Shown here: piece by piece, positions 22,595 through 30,788 of the stretch
Layout of the letters: each line of letters starts with the position of its first letter
How positions within the stretch are numbered: the first letter of the stretch is position 1
DNA from: Dyella silvae
Lineage (GTDB): Bacteria; Pseudomonadota; Gammaproteobacteria; Xanthomonadales; Rhodanobacteraceae
DNA: 64,000 nt
Assembly (NCBI RefSeq): GCF_026421305.1
Contig: NZ_JAPJBQ010000001.1
Span: 310,001-374,000 of the forward strand
Direction of reading: 5' to 3'
Position numbers and translations under genes: made by a program
Notes under the pieces: generated by a model
What the model was told of the DNA's origin: nothing
Seen by the model: the letters and a program-made list of their open reading frames with translations, nothing else
Database searches by the model: none

Positions 22595-22672
22595 GGTGGA
22601 TGTAGCTCAGCTGGTTAGAGCATCGGATTGTGATTCCGAGGGTCGTGGGTTCGAGTCCCATCTTCCACCCCA
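22595..22672 (+). tRNA. tRNA-His (anticodon GTG)
   Basis: Starts with the G-1 typical of tRNA-His (22595), then acceptor GTGGATG paired with CTTCCAC, discriminator C and encoded CCA. The anticodon stem is TCGGA/TCCGA with loop TTGTGAT. The sixth acceptor pair is T-T rather than a Watson-Crick pair; everything else is regular. Confidence 0.95.
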
Positions 22673-22702
22673 GTTGAGTAAGTAAGAAAAATTTAGTGTT
22701 TC

Positions 22703-22778
<76 letters not shown>

Positions 22779-22783
22779 ATCGG

Positions 22784-22819
22784 ACAGGCGCTTAGAGCAA
22801 TCTAAGCGCCTGTTTTTTT
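22784..22819 (+). terminator. intrinsic terminator of the tRNA operon
   Basis: ACAGGCGCTTAGA-GCAA-TCTAAGCGCCTGT stem (13 bp) followed by seven T's, 5 bp after tRNA-Lys. Confidence 0.95.
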
Positions 22820-23283
22820 GTGCCCCATAGAACGTTCCGGCTCACGTGGTTGCCTTGCGCCGGAGTCATGCATGTTTCGCCCTGCTCCGCAAAATATTGC
22901 GATCCGCCAGCCTTTGTGCAATGTTCTTGCGGAACTCGGGGGGGAATCTATGCTTTTTCAATTGCTGGCCAACGGCGCGGCAGTCGCGGCGGTCTTGCTG
23001 ATGGCGCACCGGTCTGCAGCCCGTCATGCCTCGCGCGACACGGGGCCTTCAAAGCGGAACTGATCGCTATCGCTTGAATGCCCACGGGGTGGCACGCGGC
23101 CATGGTGCCACTCACGACGTCGCCATCAAAAAGGGTGCACGTCGGACACATAGGCTAATGGCCATAGTGCCTTCGAGAATTTGCGCGCCCTACGGGACCG
23201 GGCGATAGTGCGTGATAACCCGCCGCGTCAATGTCGCGGCGTTGTTTTCGTGGCTGACAACGCATTCGCCGGGGGCCTGTCGC
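22820..23283. other. 464-bp stretch without a convincing gene
   Basis: The only candidate is a 37-codon frame starting at ATG 22950 behind a GGGGGG run (peptide begins MLFQLLANGAAVAAVLLM, which could be one TM helix). It has no recognisable relatives to me, so I leave it as a possibility only. The remainder should contain the promoter of the methyltransferase gene that follows. Confidence 0.4.
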
Positions 23284-24108
23284 ATGGAGATGTCACGTAC
23301 CGTTCAAGCCTTTGCCGTGCTGGCTTCGAGTTGGCCAGGTATTCGCGGCGTGATGCGTGCCAGTTACGAGCGACGCTTTCTCGCGCACGACTCGACCATG
23401 GAGAACCTTTACCGCGGCGTGTACGACAGCTTTGCCGAGGCGCAGGCGAGTATTCCGCCGGCGCGAGTGCAGGGCTACGACAACGCCGCGTCTGCTGCGT
23501 TCTATCGCGAGCGCACGCGCCGTGTGTTTCTCAATGACTACCCGATGATGTGGTGGCTGTCCCGCATGTTTGAGGCGGGTAGCGCATCGGTGTTCGATCT
23601 TGGTGGGCACATCGGCATTGCTTACTACGCGTATCAGCGCTATCTCCGCTATCCGGATCGCATCCGCTGGCAGGTGATGGATGTACCGGCCGTGATGCAA
23701 GCTGGCGCGGAATGGGCACAGAAGAACGACAACCTGCGGCGCCTGAGTTTTACTTCGCGGCGCGACGACGCCAGCGGCACCGACATTCTCTTCGCCGCAG
23801 GTTCGCTGCAATACCTCGATTACACGCTGGCGGACATGCTGCGCGGCCTGGAGCGGCTGCCGGGGCATCTGTTGCTGAACTCCGTGCCCATCCACATGAA
23901 TACCTCCTACTTCACCGTGCAGAACACGGGCGCCTCTTATTGCCCGTATCGGGTTACCGCTGAGCGCGAGTTTCTCGACAGCCTGAAAGCGCTGGGTTAC
24001 GTCATGCGCGACCGCTGGGAGAATACGGATCGCCGCTGCGATATCCCGTTCTATCCCTCGCACTCGCTCGATCGGTATTTCGGGTTTTACTTCAGCCGCG
24101 AGCAGTGA
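23284..24108 (+). CDS. TIGR04325-type putative methyltransferase
   Basis: 274-residue protein of a methyltransferase family often found in polysaccharide and O-antigen loci. The Rossmann SAM loop is ASVFDLGGHIGIAYYAY (about 100-116); further on are VMDVPAVMQAGAEWA (acidic residue after strand 2) and DILFAAGSLQYLDYTLADML (strand 4 region, about 160-180). The C-terminus GFYFSREQ is typical of the family. The substrate is unknown. The start may be ATG 23284 or 23290; a longer in-frame reading to 23212 has no better ribosome site. It probably belongs functionally with the polysaccharide genes from 25.6 kb on, but is separated from them by a minus-strand gene. Confidence 0.72.
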   Translation: MEMSRTVQAFAVLASSWPGIRGVMRASYERRFLAHDSTMENLYRGVYDSFAEAQASIPPARVQGYDNAASAAFYRERTRRVFLNDYPMMWWLSRMFEAGSASVFDLGGHIGIAYYAYQRYLRYPDRIRWQVMDVPAVMQAGAEWAQKNDNLRRLSFTSRRDDASGTDILFAAGSLQYLDYTLADMLRGLERLPGHLLLNSVPIHMNTSYFTVQNTGASYCPYRVTAEREFLDSLKALGYVMRDRWENTDRRCDIPFYPSHSLDRYFGFYFSREQ

Positions 24109-24201
24109 CGCGGCTGGAAATCGCTGACAAGGCGCAGGGCCACGTGCTCAGTTGATGCCGCGTCTGGCAACGGTCGGGACAGCAGCCAGACGACGCGCCG
24201 C

Positions 24202-24230
24202 GGTCGCGCATAAGTGTGCTCCTGCAATCC
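24202..24230. repeat. half copy of the GGAGCGCAC dispersed element
   Basis: GGTCGCGCATAAGTGTGCTCCTG matches one arm of the elements at 1109-1168 and 18291-18370; the second arm is not present. Confidence 0.5.
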
Positions 24231-24264
24231 GCTAGTTCCCGCGCGAGACCGTGCTGTTCGCGAC

Positions 24265-25266
24265 TCAGTAGGATCCTGGCGGTGCTTTATCGCCCATCCA
24301 GCCTTCGTCCGGGCGTCTGCCGGATTTCACGGCACGCGCGATTCGCACGCTGTTGCTCAGAAACTGCCGCATCGGACCCACCAGATGGCCCAGTGGCGCT
24401 TTGATCGCATCGGCCAGCGGCGACGTTCCCGGATAGCTCGGCCGCATATGCAACTTGTGGCGCAGGATGCGGTTGATCTGATGGATACGCGCCGCGCGTC
24501 GCGTTTCATTCGTGTAGAAGGTGATGCCGATGGACGCGGTAATGCCGTCGCCGGGCCTCGCCCAGTCGGTGTCGACGTGAGCCATATGCGGCGATGTGCT
24601 GGGAAAGTACACGCCGTCCCCGGGGCCGCTATCGAAATCATGCTTGCGCGCGCGATGTTCTTCCTTGAGGCGCACCTTCCGCAACGAACGATCGACGATG
24701 AAATCTTCGACCGCATCAGCGGTCACGGTGTCGCGGTCCGTCGGGTCCCACACGCTCAACGTCTTGCGGCCGTGCAATTGCAGCCAGAAGTTGTTCTCGC
24801 GATCGATATGGAAAGGCGTCACCGAGGGTGGGGCAGAGATAAAGATGAAACCCATGATGCCGTGAACACCGGATTGCTCGCGTTCGATCACCGGCCGCAC
24901 CGTACCCAGAATCTCGTCAAGCAATGCGCGATACCGTGCGATGTGTTGCACGTGATAGAGGGCTATCCATGAGCCCGGCTCTTCCATGCGTCGAAAGCAT
25001 TCTCTGATGCCGCGACCGTCAGGGTGCTCGCTTTCGTGGGCAAAGGGTGAGTGTTGTTCAAGGCCCGGCCGCACAAAGCGGCAATGCCCCAGTGGCGCCA
25101 GTTCCTCGGCCAGCTGCGCAAGCGCAGGCAGCTGCAGCAATGGATGCTTATGAAAGGTGTGGCGAAGTTGGCCGACTTTATGGGTGGAGAAATTGGCCGG
25201 ATCCACCGGCGCAACGTAATGCCGATCCGCGCCCGGCAAGGGCGCGGCGTGCGGGTTATCGCTCAT
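24265..25266 (-). CDS. cupin-like (JmjC-type) Fe(II)/2-oxoglutarate oxygenase-like protein
   Basis: 333 residues. The double-stranded beta-helix centre is visible: TPFHIDRENNFWLQLHGRKTLSVW (about 180-203) holds an HxD metal pair, and SPHMAHVDTDW (about 250-260) supplies the distal His. This is the 2-His-1-carboxylate facial triad of JmjC-like protein or small-molecule hydroxylases. N-terminal sequence FSTHKVGQLRHTFHKHPLLQLPALAQLAEEL is a conserved opening of these proteins. The start at 25266 (MSDNPHAAP) is preferred over a far longer in-frame reading. Substrate unknown; neighbours are polysaccharide genes. Confidence 0.72.
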   Translation of the reverse strand: MSDNPHAAPLPGADRHYVAPVDPANFSTHKVGQLRHTFHKHPLLQLPALAQLAEELAPLGHCRFVRPGLEQHSPFAHESEHPDGRGIRECFRRMEEPGSWIALYHVQHIARYRALLDEILGTVRPVIEREQSGVHGIMGFIFISAPPSVTPFHIDRENNFWLQLHGRKTLSVWDPTDRDTVTADAVEDFIVDRSLRKVRLKEEHRARKHDFDSGPGDGVYFPSTSPHMAHVDTDWARPGDGITASIGITFYTNETRRAARIHQINRILRHKLHMRPSYPGTSPLADAIKAPLGHLVGPMRQFLSNSVRIARAVKSGRRPDEGWMGDKAPPGSY

Positions 25267-25612
25267 GTTGAGTGCCCCTCCGCCAGGCGCGGTTTCGTGC
25301 TGATCGATCGTCGATGACCCATTGCGGCATCGCCATCGGCCAAACGGTCTAACCCCGGTCATGCGGGCGTGGGCCGGCTGTTTTCCATTGACGTTTCTCG
25401 TGCATGTCACTGCCGCTGCCCGGCGCTTCGGCTAGGCCTTCTGGTAGCCGAAGTCGGCGAGAGGGCCCGCAACAGTGGCGGCGGTGTTTGGCAGTGCCCC
25501 TCGTGCGCGCGTCCATGTGCGGCAAGGCATACGTCTTATGGCTTTGTCAAGTTTGTTTTTGCCGTGGATATACTTCGTCGTGACGTACATCACATTTTTT
25601 CAGGGGGCGGCC
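25267..25612. other. 346-bp divergent gap before the polysaccharide operon
   Basis: No gene seen. It contains the candidate promoter at 25544-25574 and presumably the opposite promoter for the cupin-like gene. Confidence 0.5.
25544..25574 (+). promoter_or_regulatory. candidate sigma-70 promoter of the polysaccharide operon
   Basis: TTGTCA at 25544-25549, then GATATACT with GATATA at 17 bp or TATACT at 19 bp. The first gene starts about 40 bp downstream, behind a CAGGGGG ribosome site. Spacing is not ideal for either reading. Confidence 0.4.
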
Positions 25613-26236
25613 ATGAAGAGTCTTCGTCAGCTACTCGTACTGTGCGTAGCGCTGCTGCTCGTGGCATGCGCTTCCAATCGCGGTTTGACGGAGGCACCCA
25701 AAGTCGACCCAAACGCTCAGGCGGTGACGACTTATCGCATCGGTGTTGATGACCAGCTGCAGATTACCGTTTGGCACAACCCTGATCTGAGCGTCACGGT
25801 ACCGGTACGGCCGGACGGCAAGATCACGGTGCCGTTGATTGGCGATGTCGTCGCGGGCGGCAAGACGCCTGAAGAAGTGGCAGGGGAAATCAAGGACAAG
25901 CTGCAGTCCTACATACGTGATCCGCAGGTGGCGGTGATCCTCACCGAACTGCGCAGTCACGAGTACTTGTCGCGTGTGCGTGTCACCGGTGCGGTGCGCT
26001 CGCCGATATCCATTCCGTATCGCCAGGGCATGACGGTGCTTGATGCCGTGCTCGCGGCAGGCGGAACGACGGAATTCGCTGCACCGGATCGCACCGAGCT
26101 TTATCGCAAAGGGGGCGATGGCGTCACCACGCCGTATGCGGTGCGGCTGGATCGAGTACTGCAGCAGGGGGACCTGGCGACCAATTATCCGGTCCAGCCG
26201 GGCGATGTGGTGACGGTGCCGTTGCGCGCGTTCTGA
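25613..26236 (+). CDS. polysaccharide export lipoprotein (Wza/GumB/EpsA family)
   Basis: Periplasmic/outer-membrane polysaccharide export protein, 207 residues. Signal peptide with lipobox LLLVAC (Cys near 18). A polysaccharide export (Poly_export) domain follows: YRIGVDDQLQITVWHNPDLSVTVPVRPDGKITVPLIGDVVAGGKTPEEV (about 41-90), then an SLBB-like segment with RVRVTGAVRSPISIPYRQGMTVLDAVLAAGG (about 122-152) and the closing VQPGDVVTVPLRAF. It is short, as in GumB or exosortase-linked EpsA, with only one SLBB. ATG 25613 gives the signal peptide directly; an in-frame extension upstream is not needed. First gene of the operon. Confidence 0.9.
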   Translation: MKSLRQLLVLCVALLLVACASNRGLTEAPKVDPNAQAVTTYRIGVDDQLQITVWHNPDLSVTVPVRPDGKITVPLIGDVVAGGKTPEEVAGEIKDKLQSYIRDPQVAVILTELRSHEYLSRVRVTGAVRSPISIPYRQGMTVLDAVLAAGGTTEFAAPDRTELYRKGGDGVTTPYAVRLDRVLQQGDLATNYPVQPGDVVTVPLRAF

Positions 26237-26276
26237 CGAATCGAATGGTCCAGGTAACACGGACGAGGGGGAGGCT

Positions 26277-27821
26277 ATGAGTGGGGAACTCACACCTTTT
26301 GCCAGCATGGTGCCAGCGCTGGTAAGCGAGGCGCGCCGCCAGCGCCTGACCATAGGGGTGATCTTTGCGCTCATCGCGTTGGCTGCGCTTGTCACCGGCA
26401 TGTTGTGGCCAAAGAAGTTCGAAGCTTCCACCACCATTCTGTCGCAGGAAAGCAGCATCATCTCGCCGCTGATGGAAGGTGCGGCGCAGGCCACGGCCAA
26501 CAAGAACCGCGCCAGCATGGCGCGCGACGTGATTTTCAGCCGCAAGGTGATGAGCGAGATTCTTGAGGCGGGCGGTTGGATGGCCACTCACCCTTCGCTT
26601 ATCGAGCAGGATCGCATCGTCGAAGGCATCAAGTCGCGCACCAAGGTGCAGATGGAGCGCGACAACCTCATCACCATCAGCTACTCAGATTCCGACGCGC
26701 GGCGCACCTACATTGTCACGCGCCAGCTCGCGCAGCTGTTCATCAGTGAAAGCCTGGCTTCCAAGCAACGCGAGAGTCGCGATGCCTACGATTTCATCAA
26801 CAGCCAGGTCGAGGCTTACCGCAAGAAACTCACGGATGCAGAAGGCAAGCTCAAGGCCTATCGTGACGCCAACGACGATGCACGGCCTGGCAGCGAGGCA
26901 GATACCAACGCCCGTATCAGCCAGCTGCGCAGCCAGATCGAAACGGCTCGCATGGATCTGATGGAGCGCCGCTCACAAGAAGGGTCACTGGCATCGCAAC
27001 TTTCCGGCGAGTCGGAAGTGAGCACCGTGCAGACGGTCAACGGCGTCTATGAGACCCAGATGGCCGATCTGCAGGCGCAGCTGGACAAACTGCTGCTGAC
27101 CTACACCGAGGAATACCCGGACGTCATCCGCATTCGTCATCAGATGCAGGATCTGCGTCAACAGATGGCGCAGGAAGATCAGCGCAAGGCAGCCTCACAG
27201 TTGTCGGGCACGCCGACCACGCTGGATAGCCATGTGCAGTTCAATCCCGCCTACCAGCAGATCAGGACGCAGCTCTCTACTACGCGCGCTTCTACCGCTG
27301 CCGCGGCGGCGCGGCTTTCCGCCAGTGAATCCATGCTTCAGACGGAATTGCAGCGCAGCGCGCGCATTGCCAACTCGGCGAACGTCGTGGCCGAGCTGAC
27401 GCGCGATTACAACGTCAATCGCGATGTCTATCAGGATCTGCTGAAGCGCCGCGAGAACGCACGCGTGTCGATGAACCTCGACGCGGAGCAGCGCGGACTT
27501 ACGTTCCTTATCCAGAATCCTGCGGTGTTGCCGCTGGTGCCGTCGGGCTTGCGGTTCATGCATTTCAGCCTGGCGGGCATCGCGCTGGCGCTGGCCGTGC
27601 CGATTGGGCTGCTGTTCGGTCTGGTGAAGCTTGATCCGCGTGTGCGCTCGGTTGAGCGCCTCGAGCAGACCACCGGCCTCGCCGTGCTCGCCTCCATTCC
27701 GTTCTATCCCACGCCGGAAGACCGCCATCGCGACCGCATGCACAACCTGATTCTGCTGCTGCTGATGGCAGGTATTGCTGCGGTTTACCTGGCCATGTTC
27801 TGGCTGAGGTTGAAGCAATGA
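26277..27821 (+). CDS. polysaccharide chain-length determinant (Wzz/GumC-like)
   Basis: Inner-membrane Wzz-domain protein (514 residues) that controls export and chain length with its partner kinase. TM1 is at about 25-45 and TM2 at about 427-447, with a second C-terminal hydrophobic segment at about 488-508. The large periplasmic part is mostly coiled coil (about 165-395; for example EAYRKKLTDAEGKLKAYRD). It resembles the chain-length determinants of exosortase-A (XrtA) loci, where kinase and Wzz parts are separate proteins. A strong ribosome site GGGGGAGG precedes ATG 26277. Its stop overlaps the next gene by 4 bp. Confidence 0.87.
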   Translation: MSGELTPFASMVPALVSEARRQRLTIGVIFALIALAALVTGMLWPKKFEASTTILSQESSIISPLMEGAAQATANKNRASMARDVIFSRKVMSEILEAGGWMATHPSLIEQDRIVEGIKSRTKVQMERDNLITISYSDSDARRTYIVTRQLAQLFISESLASKQRESRDAYDFINSQVEAYRKKLTDAEGKLKAYRDANDDARPGSEADTNARISQLRSQIETARMDLMERRSQEGSLASQLSGESEVSTVQTVNGVYETQMADLQAQLDKLLLTYTEEYPDVIRIRHQMQDLRQQMAQEDQRKAASQLSGTPTTLDSHVQFNPAYQQIRTQLSTTRASTAAAAARLSASESMLQTELQRSARIANSANVVAELTRDYNVNRDVYQDLLKRRENARVSMNLDAEQRGLTFLIQNPAVLPLVPSGLRFMHFSLAGIALALAVPIGLLFGLVKLDPRVRSVERLEQTTGLAVLASIPFYPTPEDRHRDRMHNLILLLLMAGIAAVYLAMFWLRLKQ

Positions 27822-28603
27822 ACATGAAAGACGAAAACGAACAGGGACCGTCTGACGCCTTCGAGAACGTGCTGGAAGAGGCGGCCCGAAGCCTTCAGCA
27901 GCGCAGCGCGCCAGGTCACTCCATCGCACGCATGGCCGAGCCTGGGCGTGAACTGGCGCCACTGCAGCTGGAAGAGCGGCGGCTGATCCATCGCGAAGAT
28001 TCCGTGCGGCGGCAGTCCGATGCCTTCCGCGAAATTCGCACCCGCTTGCTGAGCATTGCCGGACGCCAGAATTTCGTCACGCTGGTGGTATCGGTGAGCC
28101 CACGCTCGGGTGGCAGCTTCGTCACGCGCAATCTCGCTGCGGCCTTTGCCTTCGATGAGGCCAAGACCAGCCTGCTGATCGACTGCAATATGCGCTATCC
28201 CAGCCAGCACAAGGCGCTGGGTGTGGAGCCGTCGTCCGGTGGCCTTATCGATTTTCTGGAACAACCGTCGATGGGTATCGAGCCGGTGCTTTATCACACG
28301 GGCATCCCGAGACTGAGGCTGATTCCCGCCGGCCGGGCGCGCGAAAACAGCGGCGAGTATTTCTCCTCGTTCCGCATGAGCACCATGCTCGATTCGCTGC
28401 GCTGCCGTTATCCCGATCGGTATCTGTTCCTCGATGGCCCCGCCATCAAGGGCTCGCCCGACGCACGCATTCTTTCCGACCTTGCTGACTTCGTGGTGGT
28501 CGTCGCGGGATATGGGCGCGATACACCGGCGGCGATCAGTCAGGCCGTCACCAATTTCGACCCGGAGAAGATGGCCGGGGTGGTTTTCAACCACGTGCCC
28601 TGA
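27818..28603 (+). CDS. BY-kinase-like protein with a degenerate P-loop
   Basis: 261-residue cytoplasmic partner of the preceding Wzz protein, in the CpsD/CapB/Wzc kinase fold. Recognisable parts: DAFREIRTRLLSI (the usual helix before the P-loop, about 68-80), VSVSPRSGGSFVTRNLAAAFA (about 90-110), LLIDCNMRYP (Walker A' region) and RYLFLDGPAIKGSPDARIL (Walker B region). Walker A lacks the GK[ST] (active relatives read SPRPGEGKS), Walker A' has Cys where Asp is expected, and no Tyr-rich C-terminal tail is present (it ends FNHVP). It is therefore likely a pseudokinase that keeps a structural or switch role. Overlaps the preceding gene. Confidence 0.8.
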   Translation: MNMKDENEQGPSDAFENVLEEAARSLQQRSAPGHSIARMAEPGRELAPLQLEERRLIHREDSVRRQSDAFREIRTRLLSIAGRQNFVTLVVSVSPRSGGSFVTRNLAAAFAFDEAKTSLLIDCNMRYPSQHKALGVEPSSGGLIDFLEQPSMGIEPVLYHTGIPRLRLIPAGRARENSGEYFSSFRMSTMLDSLRCRYPDRYLFLDGPAIKGSPDARILSDLADFVVVVAGYGRDTPAAISQAVTNFDPEKMAGVVFNHVP

Positions 28604-28665
28604 GGGGCAGCCACGCACGTGACTGGAGCGATTCCTACTGCGTTACTCCCGAAGGAGAAAGGAAT

Positions 28666-30006
28666 ATGGCAGTACGCACAACACTCGCTCGTTCCGTCGC
28701 CGTGGCGCTTGCCGCCTGTTCGGGTAGCGCCTGGGCGGGTCAGTTCAACTGGTCGCTATACCTTACCGGGGAGCACGCCGACAACGCGGCGCTGACGACC
28801 ACCAATCCCATCAGCACCAATGTCATCGCGCCGGGCGCGACGTTCAGCTATCTGGAACAGGGCTCCACGTTCCAGGCCAACGTCGCCGGCAATGTGGAGT
28901 ATCGCGACTACTCCAGCAGTGCGTTTAGCAGCCAGACGCTGGCGCAGATCAATGGCCAGGCCAACTGGTCGGCGATTCCCCGGCGGCTGGATGTCAGTGT
29001 GCAGGATGCCGCCGGCGTCGCACCGGTGAACTCGCTGGCTTCGAATTCGCCAGGCAACCAGCAGCAAACCAACGTGCTCGCCATCGGACCTACGCTGCAT
29101 TTCAGGGTGGGCGAGGGTATGACCGGTGATGCGGAGCTGAAGTACATCAACAGCTACGCTTCCCGCGTGGATCAGTTCAATTCGTCACGTGGCGCAGGCG
29201 CGTTCCGTCTTTACCGCGACATCAGCCCCACCGATCAGATCTCGGGCAACCTGGAAGCCGAGCACGTTGACTTCGCCAGCACCACGGCAGGTTCCAACTA
29301 CACCAACTACGCGGCCTACGCGCGTTACACCAGCCGCCTCACTGCGCTGGATATTGACGCCTCGCTGGGCTGGACCAAGATCGACTTCACCCAAGGCGCC
29401 TCCCAAAACGGACCGCTGGCTCGCCTCACGCTCGGCTGGCGCATCTCGCCCAAAAACACGCTGACCGTTAATGGCGCCTATCAGTACTCCGACGCCGCGC
29501 AAGACATGCTTCAGCCCTCCAACATCAGTATCGGCGGCGAGTTGGTGCCGCTGGAGCCGGTGACCGATGCCATGGACGCCGCGCGCGGCGGTATCGGCGT
29601 GGGCAATGTCGTCATCAGTTCCGATGTGTTCAAGGAAAGGCAGATTGCCGCGACTTATACCTATCGCGACGAGCTCCTCACCGTTTCGGTGACGCCGTCC
29701 TACAGCAAGCTCAACTACATCAATTCCACCACCTTCGATCAGGTGAGCAAAGGCATCGGCTTCACCACCGATTACAAATTGACGCAGAACATGTCGATTT
29801 CGGCCTTCGGCGAGGCGGGCCGAACGCATTACGAGACGATCACCCGTCGTGACAAAACCTATCGCTACGGCGCTGGCTTCAACCACAAATTCGCGCCGCA
29901 CTGGAGCTGGAGCGCTACCTATGCGCGCACGATCCAGAGCAGTAACACGGCTGGTCAGTCGTATCACGCGAACGAGTACTTTCTGACCATGGTGTATACG
30001 CGATGA
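28666..30006 (+). CDS. outer-membrane beta-barrel of exosortase-type polysaccharide loci (TIGR03016-like)
   Basis: 446 residues with a Sec signal peptide (cleavage after GSAWA, about 25). The rest alternates short amphipathic strands of beta-barrel character, such as WSLYLTGEHADNAALTT and GNVEYRDYSSSAF, and ends in the aromatic stretch EYFLTMVYTR, a normal outer-membrane protein C-terminus. Size, the opening FNWSLYLTGEHADNA and the operon position after chain-length genes fit the PEP-CTERM/XrtA-associated outer-membrane family. Its role is presumably passage of polymer across the outer membrane. Ribosome site GAAGGAG upstream. Confidence 0.72.
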   Translation: MAVRTTLARSVAVALAACSGSAWAGQFNWSLYLTGEHADNAALTTTNPISTNVIAPGATFSYLEQGSTFQANVAGNVEYRDYSSSAFSSQTLAQINGQANWSAIPRRLDVSVQDAAGVAPVNSLASNSPGNQQQTNVLAIGPTLHFRVGEGMTGDAELKYINSYASRVDQFNSSRGAGAFRLYRDISPTDQISGNLEAEHVDFASTTAGSNYTNYAAYARYTSRLTALDIDASLGWTKIDFTQGASQNGPLARLTLGWRISPKNTLTVNGAYQYSDAAQDMLQPSNISIGGELVPLEPVTDAMDAARGGIGVGNVVISSDVFKERQIAATYTYRDELLTVSVTPSYSKLNYINSTTFDQVSKGIGFTTDYKLTQNMSISAFGEAGRTHYETITRRDKTYRYGAGFNHKFAPHWSWSATYARTIQSSNTAGQSYHANEYFLTMVYTR

Positions 30007-30788
30007 CGCGCGTCGATAACGAATTGCCGTTCTTCTTCGGGCACGACCACGAACTGTTCGGCATCCATCACGCAGCCTCCCATCCGGGCGGCCGCGCGGT
30101 GTTGTTATGTGCGCCACTGGGGCAGGACTACATCCGATGCCATCGGCTCTATCGGCAACTGGCCGTTGCCTTGGCGGCAGAAGGGCATTCGACACTTCGG
30201 TTTGATTATTACGGCTGTGGCGACTCGGCTGGCGATAGCGACGAGGTGGATTGGCATCGCTGTCTTGCCGATACCGTAGTCGCTGCCAACGAACTTCGCG
30301 CGCGCAGTGGCGCCGATCAGGTACTCGCGTTCGGTGCGCGGCTGGGTGGCAGCCTGGCGCTGGCAGCGGCGTCCGCCGCCAACTTTGACGACGTGGTGGT
30401 GTGGGACCCGATCATTGATGGCCAGGCCCATGCCGCGACGCTCGACGCGCTGCAGGACGCCATGCGTCAGGACACCAAGCGCTTCGTTCGCCCTCGCGCT
30501 TCGGAAGAGGCAGCCGGTCAGTGGCTGGGTTTTCCAGTAAACACGCTGCTGCGGCAACAGATCGCCGGGCTGCGTGCGGGATGGTCGGCGGTGCCGTCGC
30601 TGCTGCTGGATTCGTTGGCCTCTGCAAAAGCCAGCGACTGGCGAGAGCTCGCCATACGGGATGCGCATGTCGCGCCGATCGAGCCCGCGACGCCCTGGGA
30701 TGAGCTATCGCACCTGGAGACGGCCATTCTGTGCCATCCGCTGGTGCATGCCGTGGTTGCTCACTGGCGGGAGCACGCTTATGCGTGA
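30003..30788 (+). CDS. alpha/beta hydrolase-like protein (resembles exosortase-A-associated hydrolase 2)
   Basis: 261 residues, alpha/beta-hydrolase fold: strand AVLLCAPLGQDYIRCHRLYRQLAVALAAEGHSTLRFDYYGCGDSAGDSD (about 32-81) is the standard beginning. The nucleophile elbow reads LAFGARLGGSLAL (about 108-120), with Arg where GxSxG hydrolases have Ser. The family found in exosortase loci also lacks this Ser, as far as I recall. The catalytic role is therefore uncertain. Overlaps the barrel gene by 4 bp (ATGA) and the next gene by 8 bp. Confidence 0.72.
   Translation: MTRVDNELPFFFGHDHELFGIHHAASHPGGRAVLLCAPLGQDYIRCHRLYRQLAVALAAEGHSTLRFDYYGCGDSAGDSDEVDWHRCLADTVVAANELRARSGADQVLAFGARLGGSLALAAASAANFDDVVVWDPIIDGQAHAATLDALQDAMRQDTKRFVRPRASEEAAGQWLGFPVNTLLRQQIAGLRAGWSAVPSLLLDSLASAKASDWRELAIRDAHVAPIEPATPWDELSHLETAILCHPLVHAVVAHWREHAYA

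Noticed and set aside
22950-23063. A 37-codon possible membrane peptide
   Set aside because: A run of G before the ATG is the only support; codon use after residue 20 is not gene-like.
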